From Pseudomonas resinovorans NBRC 106553 (GTDB taxonomy: Bacteria; Pseudomonadota; Gammaproteobacteria; Pseudomonadales; Pseudomonadaceae), in contig NC_021499.1 of the NCBI RefSeq assembly GCF_000412695.1, positions 4,464,001 through 4,528,000 on the forward strand: a stretch of 64,000 nt of DNA, in the 5' to 3' direction. Numbering within the stretch: position 1 is the stretch's first letter; every line of letters begins with the position of its first letter. The translations under genes were made by a program, and so were the position numbers. The notes below the pieces were generated by a model, which was given only the letters and a program-made list of their open reading frames with translations, made no database searches and was not told where the DNA came from. Shown piece after piece: positions 25,170 to 32,593 of this stretch.

Positions 25170-26696
25170 ATGCCCACAGATGCAAAGGTCGAGTCCAATT
25201 CGCCGACCTTGGACCAGCGCCCGGACCCGACCTTGGTCGAGGGGGAACCTGGACCAAGGTCGGACGAGCCAGACGCCTGGTGGCGCCGGGTACTGCGCCT
25301 GGGCCGCCGGCTCAAGCGCTCGACCCAGTTCGTCATCGCCGCCAGCCTGATCCTCGGCCTGACCATGACCCTGGTGGGCAACCTGGTGAGCCAGCGTATC
25401 GAGCGCGCCGCCGTGCAGTCGGCGGCGCAGGCCGGCGCCGTCTACATGGAGAGCTTCCTCGAGCCCTTCGTCCAGGAACTCGCGCGAACCCACGACATCC
25501 CGCCGGAAAGCGCGGCGGCCATCGACCGGTTGATCACCAACACCGGGCTCAACCGCCACGTGGCCTCGGTGAAGATCTGGCGCCCGGACGGCACCGTGAT
25601 CTACAGCACCGACAAGTCGGTGATCCTGCGCAAGTTCCCCACCGACGAAATCGACGAGGCGCTCAAGGGCCATATCGTCACCGACCTGGAAGACCTGGTG
25701 CAGGAAGAGAACGTCTTCGAACGCAACCTCAACGTGCCGCTCTACGAGATCTACGCGCCCCTGCGGGAGACCGGCAGCGGCAAGGTGGTGGCGGTGGGCG
25801 AGTTCTACGAGCGCGCCGACCGGCTGGAGAAGGATATCCACACCGTGCGCCTGCAGGTGTGGACCGTCATGGGGACCGCCACCCTGGCCATGCTCGGGCT
25901 GCTGTTCTTCGTGGTACGCCAGGGCGAGCGGATCATCGAGCGCCAGGAGGTGGCGCTCAAGCAGCGCATGGCCGAACAGCTCCGGCTGCACGCCGACAAC
26001 GCCCAATTGCAGCGGCGCATCGCCACCGCCAACCAGGAGTTCGCGCGCATCAGCGAGCTGACCCTCAGGCGGCTCGGCGCCGACCTGCATGACGGGCCGG
26101 CCCAACTGCTTACCCTGATCCTGGTCCGCCTGGACGAACTGGCGCAGCTGCGCGAGCGTCTGGTGGAACTGGGTGAGCCGGTGGAGGGCGACGCCCTGGA
26201 GACCATCCGCAGCGCCGGCCAGGACGCCCTGCGCGAGGTCCGCGACATTTCCCGTGGGCTGGCGGTGCCGGAAATCAGCGAGATGGGGCCGGAACAGGTG
26301 CTGCGGCTGCTGGTGCAGCGCCACGAACAGCGCACCGACACCCAGGTCGAGCTGGCCCTCGGACCCTTGCCGGCGCAGGCCAGCATGTCACTGAAGATCT
26401 GCCTCTACCGCTTCGCCCAGGAGGCCCTGAACAATGCCGTGCTGCACGCGCGGGGTGCCGGCCAGCGGCTCGACGCCGGGGTGCGCGACGGGCTGCTGGA
26501 AGTGTCGGTGCGAGACAGTGGCGACGGCTTCGACCCCACCCGCCAGGAAATCGCCGGCGATGGCCGTCGGCGCCTCGGCCTGGCGGGGATGCGCTACCGG
26601 GTGGAAGCCCTGGGCGGACAGTTCGACATCGATTCGGCGGCGGGCACCGGCACCCGCGTCACGGCGCGTTTTCCCATCGAAGGCCCGTTCGCCTGA
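25170..26696 (+). CDS. NarX/DegS-type sensor histidine kinase
   Basis: A 508-residue membrane sensor kinase. A Pro/Asp-rich cytoplasmic N-terminus is followed by TM1 at about residues 52-74, a periplasmic domain of about 150 residues (KIWRPDGTVIYSTDKS, VPLYEIYAPL), TM2 at about 228-250, and a coiled coil. The HisKA_3 dimerisation motif has the phospho-acceptor in LGADLHDGPAQLL, and the HATPase has RFAQEALNNAVLHA (N-box), DSGDGFD and RRLGLAGM. GAGGAG precedes the ATG. It is divergent from the RTX peroxidase gene and convergent with the NarL-type regulator gene, its probable partner. Confidence 0.88.
   Translation: MPTDAKVESNSPTLDQRPDPTLVEGEPGPRSDEPDAWWRRVLRLGRRLKRSTQFVIAASLILGLTMTLVGNLVSQRIERAAVQSAAQAGAVYMESFLEPFVQELARTHDIPPESAAAIDRLITNTGLNRHVASVKIWRPDGTVIYSTDKSVILRKFPTDEIDEALKGHIVTDLEDLVQEENVFERNLNVPLYEIYAPLRETGSGKVVAVGEFYERADRLEKDIHTVRLQVWTVMGTATLAMLGLLFFVVRQGERIIERQEVALKQRMAEQLRLHADNAQLQRRIATANQEFARISELTLRRLGADLHDGPAQLLTLILVRLDELAQLRERLVELGEPVEGDALETIRSAGQDALREVRDISRGLAVPEISEMGPEQVLRLLVQRHEQRTDTQVELALGPLPAQASMSLKICLYRFAQEALNNAVLHARGAGQRLDAGVRDGLLEVSVRDSGDGFDPTRQEIAGDGRRRLGLAGMRYRVEALGGQFDIDSAAGTGTRVTARFPIEGPFA
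25203..25263. repeat. Three copies of CCGACCTTGG at the start of the kinase gene
   Basis: CCGACCTTGG occurs at 25203-25212 and 25227-25236, and inverted (CCAAGGTCGG) at 25254-25263. The first two are 24 bases apart. They encode a repeated peptide SPTLDQ/DPTLVE in the kinase's disordered N-terminus. They also lie 100-160 bases from the start of the divergent peroxidase gene, so an operator role is possible but unproven. Confidence 0.5.
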
Positions 26697-26705
26697 GGCG
26701 GCCGC

Positions 26706-27353
26706 TCAGGGCGCCCCGCCCTCCCACTGGCGGCGGACGGCGGTGACTGCCTCCACGCGGTTGCGCGCGTGCAGCTTCTGCATGACGTTGGTCATGTAGT
26801 ACTTCACGGTCTTCTCGCTCAGGCACAGCTTGTCGGCCACCTCGCGGTTGGTCAGGCCGTTGGCCACCTCGCGGATGATCTGCTCTTCCCGGTGGGTCAG
26901 CTCGATGCGGTGGCGAGCGACCTCCTGTTGCCGGCGCATGCGTCCCAGCAGGCGGCTGGCGAAGGCCGGGGTGATGAAGCTCTGTCCCTGGGCCACCGTG
27001 CGGATCGCCTGGACCAGCTCCGGTCCGCTGACCCCCTTGAGCACATAGCCGCAGGCACCGGCCTCCAGCGCCGCGTAGGCGTCGTCCTCGCTTTCCGAGA
27101 CGGTCAGCATCAGCACCCGGACACCTTCGGCCTCGCGGGTGATGCGACGGATAGCGGCGAAACAGTCGCCGGGCATGTTGACGTCCATCAGCAGCACATC
27201 GGGCCGGTGGTCCAGGGCGATGGCCAACGCGTCTTCGGCACAGTCGCCCTGCTCCACCACCTGGAAGTCCGCAACGCGCCTGAGGGCGGCGGCCACCCCC
27301 TGCCGCAGCAACGGGTGGTCATCGACAATGCCGATCCTGATCATGTCGTCCAC
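26706..27353 (-). CDS. NarL/FixJ-family response regulator
   Basis: A 215-residue regulator (212 if the ATG at 27344 is used; the GTG at 27353 has a better GGGGAG site). The receiver has the acidic pair (VDDH) and phospho-acceptor Asp in LLMDVNMPG, the switch Thr (MLTVSE) and Lys (VLKG). The C-terminal LuxR helix-turn-helix is LTHREEQIIREVANGLTNRE with LCLSEKTVKYYM. It is convergent with the sensor kinase gene (10 bases between stops), an unusual arrangement for a cognate pair. Confidence 0.88.
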   Translation of the reverse strand: MDDMIRIGIVDDHPLLRQGVAAALRRVADFQVVEQGDCAEDALAIALDHRPDVLLMDVNMPGDCFAAIRRITREAEGVRVLMLTVSESEDDAYAALEAGACGYVLKGVSGPELVQAIRTVAQGQSFITPAFASRLLGRMRRQQEVARHRIELTHREEQIIREVANGLTNREVADKLCLSEKTVKYYMTNVMQKLHARNRVEAVTAVRRQWEGGAP

Positions 27354-27628
27354 GACAAGGTGCTCCCCGACACAAGAGTAAGCTTCCCACCCGGCGGCAG
27401 CCTGTCGATGGGGGAAGATCGCCGGGCGACGCCACGGGAAGCGGCGCGCCCGGCATAAGCAGAGTTTTAGCAGGGCCGGAAGGAATCGCGCCGCTGCAAG
27501 GATAATCCCCCGCCGAGTGTGTGGTTTTGTCGACCGGGCGGTAGACTGTGGGGCAATCCGCCGGCCAGACGACGAATGCCTGTTCGCGCCCGGCCATACA
27601 ACTGGTAAAACTGCTCGCGTAGCCGCCG

Positions 27629-28306
27629 ATGAGCCCAGCGCCCTCCATGCACGGCCCCGACCTCGCCCTTCAGAGCCTTCACTACCCGCCGCTGCTCGAA
27701 CAGCCGACGCACCTCACCCGCGCGGAACTGCTCGCCTCCCTGGAAAACACCATGGCCCGCCATCAGGGCGGCCCGGTCTGGCTGTTCGCCTATGGTTCGC
27801 TGATCTGGCGGCCGGAATGCCCCACGGTGGAAACCCGCCGCGCCCGCGTCCACGGCTATCACCGGGGGCTCTACCTGTGGTCGCTGATCCATCGCGGCAC
27901 CCCGCAGACGCCGGGCCTGGTGCTCGGCCTGGACCGGGGCGGCTCCTGCGCCGGCTTCGCCTATCGGCTGCCGGAGGAACAGCTGGAAGAGCACCTGTTC
28001 GCCCTCTGGCAACGGGAAATGCCCGATGCGGCCTACCAGCCGAAATGGCTCAGCTGCCAGCTGGAAGGCGGGCCCCGGGTACAGGCCCTGGGCTTCGTGC
28101 TGCGGCGCGACTTCTGCGGCTACGCCGGCGCCCTGCCGGACCACGTGCTGCGCCAGGTGTTCGACAGCGCCAGCGGCCACTACGGCAGCACCCGCGACTA
28201 CGTGGAGAAGACCGCGAGCATCCTGCGCGCCCACGCCATGCCCGATCGCAAGCTGGAAGAGGCCCTGGTGCGCTGCTGCAAGCAGGGCGCGCTGAGCTTC
28301 AGCTAA
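27629..28306 (+). CDS. ChaC-like gamma-glutamylcyclotransferase
   Basis: Cytoplasmic enzyme predicted to act on gamma-glutamyl compounds such as glutathione, releasing 5-oxoproline. It has 225 residues with the substrate-binding loop FAYGSLIWRPEC at about 52-63, GYHRGLYLWSLIHRGTP and FAYRLPEEQLEEHL, all typical of the ChaC family. The chain covers the whole fold, and the C-terminus has helices with two adjacent Cys (VRCCKQG). It is a single-gene unit. Alternative starts at internal Met residues would remove only a poorly conserved N-terminal tail. Confidence 0.85.
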   Translation: MSPAPSMHGPDLALQSLHYPPLLEQPTHLTRAELLASLENTMARHQGGPVWLFAYGSLIWRPECPTVETRRARVHGYHRGLYLWSLIHRGTPQTPGLVLGLDRGGSCAGFAYRLPEEQLEEHLFALWQREMPDAAYQPKWLSCQLEGGPRVQALGFVLRRDFCGYAGALPDHVLRQVFDSASGHYGSTRDYVEKTASILRAHAMPDRKLEEALVRCCKQGALSFS

Positions 28307-28476
28307 GGCGTCTAGACCGCGCCATTGCGACGCGGCGAGGGCTGGCGCCCATACGAGCCCTACCTATCAAGACGAAAATTCGCACATCTGTCCTGCCTTG
28401 AACCCCTACAAAGGGTCTGGGTAATTTCTCGGCGCTCCTAACTTCGCCTTTCCTCCGCATCCGAGGGACCCACGGC

Positions 28477-28749
28477 ATGACCACTTCCAACCGCTTCCCC
28501 ACCCTCAACGACTTCAACGACGACGTCCTGGACGTCCACGGTGGCTCCAGCCACACGGACTGCCAGCGCCTGGGCGATTACCGGCTCGTGCAGGTTTCCT
28601 GCCTGATCGAACGCCTGCGCCTGGAACAGGAAGCCGGCGCCGCCGGCCGAATACGCCAGGAGGCCCTGCTGTCAGGAATGGAGGCCCTGCTGATGGACGC
28701 CTACCTGATGTACACCCGCGCCCACCACCAGTGCGGCGGCAAGGCCTGA
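28477..28749 (+). CDS. Small protein of unknown function (90 residues)
   Basis: A 90-residue, mainly helical soluble protein (CLIERLRLEQEAGAAGRIRQEALLSGMEALLMDAYLMYT is split by a Gly/Ala-rich turn). No family recognised and no membrane segment. GGGACCCACGGC precedes the ATG, giving a weak ribosome site. Its last 33 coding bases before the final residues are copied 137 bases downstream with one change, which marks a local rearrangement. Confidence 0.55.
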   Translation: MTTSNRFPTLNDFNDDVLDVHGGSSHTDCQRLGDYRLVQVSCLIERLRLEQEAGAAGRIRQEALLSGMEALLMDAYLMYTRAHHQCGGKA

Positions 28750-28870
28750 GCGTCTCCACGCGACACACCGCGGGCAGCCGATACCCATCAGCTTCCACGG
28801 GCAGCATGGGTATCGCTTCGCTCAACCAATCCTACAGCTACCTGATGTACACCCGTGCCCACCACCAGTG
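28701..28870. repeat. 33-base direct repeat flanking a short interspersed element
   Basis: The end of the 90-residue gene at 28701-28733 (begins CTACCTGATGTACACCCG) is repeated at 28838-28870 with a single base change. Between the copies lies a diverged inverted-repeat element (GATACCCATCAGC ... GCATGGGTATCGC at about 28780-28815, ending ATCCTAC). The pattern is that of an insertion or slippage that duplicated the gene's tail. In the second copy the same frame ends in TGA. Confidence 0.7.
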
Positions 28871-28920
28871 AGCTTTTCATCACGAGCACCGCAGGCGGCC
28901 ATCCGCACGGCCTGCTTGCA

Positions 28921-29041
28921 GTAGGAGCGAATTCATTCGCGAAGGGCCGCGCAGCGGCCCGTTCCCCCAGCCGCACCGAACGTTCCCTCAGCCCCGCCGG
29001 ACGCTCCCGCAGCCCCTGATCGCGATTGAAATCGCTCCTAC
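28921..29041. repeat. REP-type inverted repeat
   Basis: GTAGGAGCGAATTCATTCGC at the left and CGATTGAAATCGCTCCTAC at the right enclose about 80 bases with an inner GGGCCGCGCAGCGGCCC hairpin. The same family occurs near 45.0 and 51.9 kb. It lies downstream of nirD, in a 317-base gap with no other gene, and may end the nirBD transcript. Confidence 0.85.
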
Positions 29042-29066
29042 AGAAGCCGATCCGCCACCTTTCCCC

Positions 29067-29438
29067 TCACCCCAGCCCGATTTCCACCACATCCCCGGCC
29101 AGCCGCACCGGCCAGACCCGCAGCCGCTGCTCCGGGTACTCCAGGCAGGTGCCGTCTTCCAGCCGGTAGTGCTGCTTGTACAGCGGCGAGGCGATCACCA
29201 GGCTGCCCCCCAGGTGACCGACTATGCCCCGGCCGATGACGTTGGCGTCGGCCAGCGGATCGTGGTTATCCACCGCGAACAGTTGCCGCCCCTCCTGCTC
29301 GCCAGGCAGGTAGAAGAGCGCCACCTGGGCCCCCTCCATCCAGGCCACCACGCCCGAGTTGGGCACCAGGTCCTGGCGCGCGCAGAGGCTCTGCCAGCAT
29401 TCGGAAACTTCGACGGTTTGCAGGTTAGGGCGGGCCAT
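29067..29438 (-). CDS. nirD: Nitrite reductase small subunit NirD
   Basis: Small subunit of assimilatory NAD(P)H nitrite reductase, 123 residues, a Rieske-like fold without the iron-sulfur ligands as usual for NirD. Recognisable segments are FYLPGEQEGRQLFAVDNHDP, NVIGRGIVGHLGG and SPLYKQHYRLEDGTCLEYPE. The start shares one base with the nirB stop (TGATG), so translation is coupled. It functions with NirB to reduce nitrite to ammonium in the cytoplasm. Confidence 0.93.
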   Translation of the reverse strand: MARPNLQTVEVSECWQSLCARQDLVPNSGVVAWMEGAQVALFYLPGEQEGRQLFAVDNHDPLADANVIGRGIVGHLGGSLVIASPLYKQHYRLEDGTCLEYPEQRLRVWPVRLAGDVVEIGLG

Positions 29439-31990
29439 CAGACCACCTCCTCGGCTAGGGGGATCAGGGTGAGCTCGGCCGTCTTCGCCGGACGGATCTG
29501 CCCACGTTCGTTGACGAAATGGATATCCGGATCGCCGCGACCGTCGTTGACGAAGGTGCGGAAGCGCTTGAGCTTCTCCGGGTCGTTGACGGTGTTGGCC
29601 CACTCGCATTCGTAGCGGTCAACCACCAGTTGCATCTGTGCTTCGAGTTCATCGCCCAGCCCCAGGCTGTCGTCGATGATCACCGCCTTGAGGTAGTCCA
29701 GGCCGCCCTCCAGGCTCTCGCGCCAGACCGAGGTGCGCTGCAGCTTGTCGGCGGTGCGGATGTAGAGCATCAGGAAGCGGTCGATGTAGCGGATCAGGGT
29801 CTGGTCATCGAGGTCGGTGGCGAACAGTTCGGCGTGGCGCGGGCGCATGCCGCCGTTGCCGCAGACGTAGAGGTTCCAGCCCTTCTCGGTGGCGATCACG
29901 CCCACGTCCTTGCTCTGCGCCTCGGCGCATTCGCGGGTGCAGCCGGAGACCGCGAACTTCAGCTTGTGCGGCGAGCGCAGGCCCTTGTAGCGGTGCTCGA
30001 TGTCCAGGGCCATCTTCACGCTGTCCTGCACGCCGTAGCGGCACCAGGTGCTGCCGACGCAGGACTTCACCGTGCGGGTGGACTTGCCGTAGGCGTGGCC
30101 GGTTTCGAAGCCGGCTTCGATCAGCTCGCCCCAGATATCCGGTAGCTCGTGGAGCTGGGCGCCGAACAGGTCGATGCGCTGGCCGCCGGTGATCTTGGTG
30201 TAGAGGTTGTACTTCTTCGCGACCTCGCCGATGGCGATCAGGCCCTCCGGGGTGATCTCGCCGCCGGGGATGCGCGGCACCACCGAGTAGGTGCCGTTCT
30301 TCTGCATATTGGCCATGAAGGTGTCGTTGGTGTCCTGCAACGGCACAAGCCAGGGGTTCTGGATCGGGCGGTTCCAGCAGGAGGCGAGGATGGAGCCGAT
30401 GGCCGGCTTGCAGATCTCGCACCCCACATGGCCACGGCCATGCTTGGCGAGCATTTCCTCGAAGGTCTCGATGCCTTCCACGCGCACCAGGGTGTAGAGC
30501 TCCTGGCGGGTGTGGGCGAAGTGCTCGCAGAGGCTCTTGTCCACCGCCACGCCACGGGCCGACAGCTCGTGCTCCACCACCTGCTTGAGCAGCGCCGCGC
30601 AGCCGCCGCAGCCGGTGGCCGCGCGGGTAGCACACTTGACCCCGGCGAGATCGGTGCAGCCACCGTCGATGGCGGAGCAGATGGCGCCCTTGCTGACGTT
30701 GTGGCAGGAGCACACGGTGGCTGTGGCCGGCAGCGCGTCGGCGCCCAGGGCCGGTGCGCCCTCGCCCGCAGGCAGGATCAGGCTGGACGGGTCGGCCGGA
30801 AGCTTGATGCCGTTCTGCACGTACTGCAGCAGGGTGTCGTAGTAGCTGTTGTCGCCCACCAGCACGGCGCCCAGGGCCTGCTTGCCGTCGGCCGACACCA
30901 CCAGGCGGCGGTAGCTGGAGGTGGCTTCGTCGATGAAGCGGTAGCTGCGCGCGCCCGGCAGCGCGCCGTGGGCGTCGCCGATGGAGCCCACGTCCACCCC
31001 CAGCAGCTTCAGCTTGGTGGACATGTCGGCGCCGAGGAAGGGGGCGGCCTCGTCGCCACAGAGTTGCGTGGCGACGCTGCGGGCCATCTGGTAGCCGGGG
31101 GCGACCAGGCCGAAGATGCCGCCGTTCCACGCGGCGCATTCGCCAATGGCGTAGATGTCGGCATCGGAGGTCAGGCACTGGCCGTCGATGGCCACACCAC
31201 CGCGCGGGCCCAGCTCCAGGCCACACTGGCGGGCCAGGGCGTCCTGGGGGCGGATGCCGGCGGAGAAGACGATCAGGTCGGTTTCGAGGAAGTCCTCGCC
31301 GGCGAAGTTCATCCGGTAGCGGTACTCGTCACCGGCGCTGATGGACTGGGTGGCCTTGGACAGGTGCACGCCCACGCCCAGCCCCTCGATGCGCGCCTTG
31401 AGGGCCTGGCCGCCCTGGTCGTCGAGCTGCACCGGCATCAGGCGCGGAGCGAACTCCACCACATGGGCGTCGAGGCCGAGGGATTTGAGTGCATTGGCCG
31501 CTTCCAGGCCGAGCAAGCCGCCCCCCACCACCACGCCCCTGCGGGCGTTGGCGGAAGCGGCGCGGATGGTGTCGAGATCGGCCAGGGTGCGGTAGACCAG
31601 GCGCGAGTCACCCTCGGCGCCTTCGATGGGCGGCACGAAGGGGTAGGACCCGGTGGCCAGCACCAGCTTGGCGTAGGCCAGGCTGCCGTTGGCGGTGATC
31701 ACTTCACGGCGTTCGCGGTCGATCTCCAGTACCGCTACGCCCAGGTGCAGGGTCACGCCGGGGGTCTGGTAGAGGCTGGCCTCGCCGAGGGCCAGGGATT
31801 CGGCATCGCGGCCGCCGAAGTACTCCGACAGGTGCACACGGTCATAGGCCCGCAGCGGCTCTTCGCTGAAGACCTCGATGCGATAGCGGTCCAGCGCGCC
31901 GCGTTCGATCAATTGCTCGACGCAGTGGTGGCCGACCATGCCGTTGCCGATGACGACCAGCGTTTGCACATCAGAAGTTGAAGTGTTCAT
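29438..31990 (-). CDS. nirB: NAD(P)H nitrite reductase large subunit NirB
   Basis: Catalytic subunit reducing nitrite to ammonium, 850 residues. The N-terminal FAD/NAD domains begin LVVIGNGMVGHHCVEQL. A BFD-like [2Fe-2S] domain has CSCHNVSKG and the CATRAATGCGGC cysteines near residues 425-465. The C-terminal sirohaem/[4Fe-4S] domain has CVGSTWCRYG and GCTRECAEA. The ATG at 31990 fits the family start better than upstream in-frame codons. It is expressed from a sigma-54 promoter through a terminator-containing leader, and nirD follows directly. Confidence 0.95.
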   Translation of the reverse strand: MNTSTSDVQTLVVIGNGMVGHHCVEQLIERGALDRYRIEVFSEEPLRAYDRVHLSEYFGGRDAESLALGEASLYQTPGVTLHLGVAVLEIDRERREVITANGSLAYAKLVLATGSYPFVPPIEGAEGDSRLVYRTLADLDTIRAASANARRGVVVGGGLLGLEAANALKSLGLDAHVVEFAPRLMPVQLDDQGGQALKARIEGLGVGVHLSKATQSISAGDEYRYRMNFAGEDFLETDLIVFSAGIRPQDALARQCGLELGPRGGVAIDGQCLTSDADIYAIGECAAWNGGIFGLVAPGYQMARSVATQLCGDEAAPFLGADMSTKLKLLGVDVGSIGDAHGALPGARSYRFIDEATSSYRRLVVSADGKQALGAVLVGDNSYYDTLLQYVQNGIKLPADPSSLILPAGEGAPALGADALPATATVCSCHNVSKGAICSAIDGGCTDLAGVKCATRAATGCGGCAALLKQVVEHELSARGVAVDKSLCEHFAHTRQELYTLVRVEGIETFEEMLAKHGRGHVGCEICKPAIGSILASCWNRPIQNPWLVPLQDTNDTFMANMQKNGTYSVVPRIPGGEITPEGLIAIGEVAKKYNLYTKITGGQRIDLFGAQLHELPDIWGELIEAGFETGHAYGKSTRTVKSCVGSTWCRYGVQDSVKMALDIEHRYKGLRSPHKLKFAVSGCTRECAEAQSKDVGVIATEKGWNLYVCGNGGMRPRHAELFATDLDDQTLIRYIDRFLMLYIRTADKLQRTSVWRESLEGGLDYLKAVIIDDSLGLGDELEAQMQLVVDRYECEWANTVNDPEKLKRFRTFVNDGRGDPDIHFVNERGQIRPAKTAELTLIPLAEEVV

Positions 31991-32030
31991 AGATAGCACC
32001 CGGCCCAAGCCAATCACGTTTTTCGGGGGC

Positions 32031-32066
32031 AAAAAAAAAGCGCCTGGGACTTATCGTCCCAGGCGC
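32031..32066 (-). terminator. Leader terminator upstream of nirB
   Basis: On the minus strand GCGCCTGGGAC-GATAA-GTCCCAGGCGC is a perfect 11-pair stem followed by nine T. It lies 41 bases before the nirB start, inside the transcript from the sigma-54 promoter, so it is an attenuator that must be overcome for expression. Confidence 0.85.
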
Positions 32067-32122
32067 CTTTGCCTGTTCGTTCATGGGTGTCGCCGGGCCA
32101 CGCTGCCTGACGCACCTGTCAG
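32060..32122 (-). promoter_or_regulatory. Candidate NasT/ANTAR antiterminator hairpins in the nirB leader
   Basis: On the minus strand CAGGC-AAAGGC-GCCTG (32075-32060) is a hairpin with a six-base loop having A at position 1 and G at position 4, the ANTAR-protein target pattern. Its 3' arm overlaps the 5' arm of the terminator, so the two structures exclude each other. Upstream CTGAC-AGGTGC-GTCAG (32122-32107) could be the first hairpin; its loop has A1 but U at position 4, and the linker is about 31 bases, so this part is weaker. Confidence 0.65.
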
Positions 32123-32192
32123 CCCGGGAGCGATCGCCATTGATCTGCCGGGCCGCCCACCACACGCTTTGCGATGGGCCTGGTCCTGCCTA

Positions 32193-32208
32193 TGCAGTGC
32201 CTGTGCCA
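32193..32208 (-). promoter_or_regulatory. Sigma-54 promoter for nirBD
   Basis: Minus-strand TGGCACAGGCACTGCA has a perfect -24 TGGCAC and a -12 CTGCA at correct spacing. Transcription would start near 32181, giving a leader of about 190 bases that contains the antiterminator and terminator hairpins. A loose NtrC-like half palindrome (minus-strand GCACTGTTTTGGTTC, 32349-32335) lies between this and the nasA promoter. Confidence 0.7.
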
Positions 32209-32460
32209 GATCGCTGAAACGGCGATCCCCGTCAATCCTGGACCTTGACCAAAGCCCGAATCTACGCGGCCTGCGGCCATCCTTGCGGCTCCAGCGAGCA
32301 GCATCGGGCAGCCTGGTTTCGACAGCACCGGCAAGAACCAAAACAGTGCGACCACGCCCCCGGCGCCCCAACCTGAAGCCGGGATGGGGCAGCACCAACA
32401 CCACCCGAAAATCCCCGCAAGTGCCGCCACGCCGTGGCTTCGCGGTCATCCCGCAGGACT

Positions 32461-32476
32461 TGGCATGTGCCTTGCG
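32461..32476 (+). promoter_or_regulatory. Sigma-54 promoter for nasA
   Basis: TGGCATGTGCCTTGCG fits TGGCAC-N5-TTGCW with two mismatches and exact spacing. The start would be near 32487, 3 bases before the first leader hairpin. Confidence 0.65.
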
Positions 32477-32489
32477 ATGACACCGCCAA

Positions 32490-32571
32490 GGCAATCAATG
32501 CCGATTGCCCTACCCCACGACAAAGGCGCCGTGTCTCCCCCGTTTCGACGGAGGGTGGCATGGCGCTTTTT
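32490..32571 (+). promoter_or_regulatory. NasT/ANTAR-type two-hairpin leader and terminator before nasA
   Basis: Hairpin 1 is GGCAATC-AATGCC-GATTGCC (32490-32509), a 7-pair stem with loop A1/G4. Hairpin 2 is CACGAC-AAAGGC-GCCGTG (32516-32533), with one A-C mismatch and the same AAAGGC loop as the nirB leader. The 3' arm of hairpin 2 overlaps a terminator stem that runs from GCGCC (32526) to GGCGC (32566) and is followed by TTTTT. This is the known layout of ANTAR-controlled nitrate assimilation leaders. Confidence 0.8.
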
Positions 32572-32593
32572 CGTTTCCGGGCAAGGAACGGAT

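Noticed and set aside
28921..29041. REP repeats as a possible CRISPR array
   Set aside because: Copies are single, inverted and kilobases apart, with no direct repeats of constant spacing and no cas genes.
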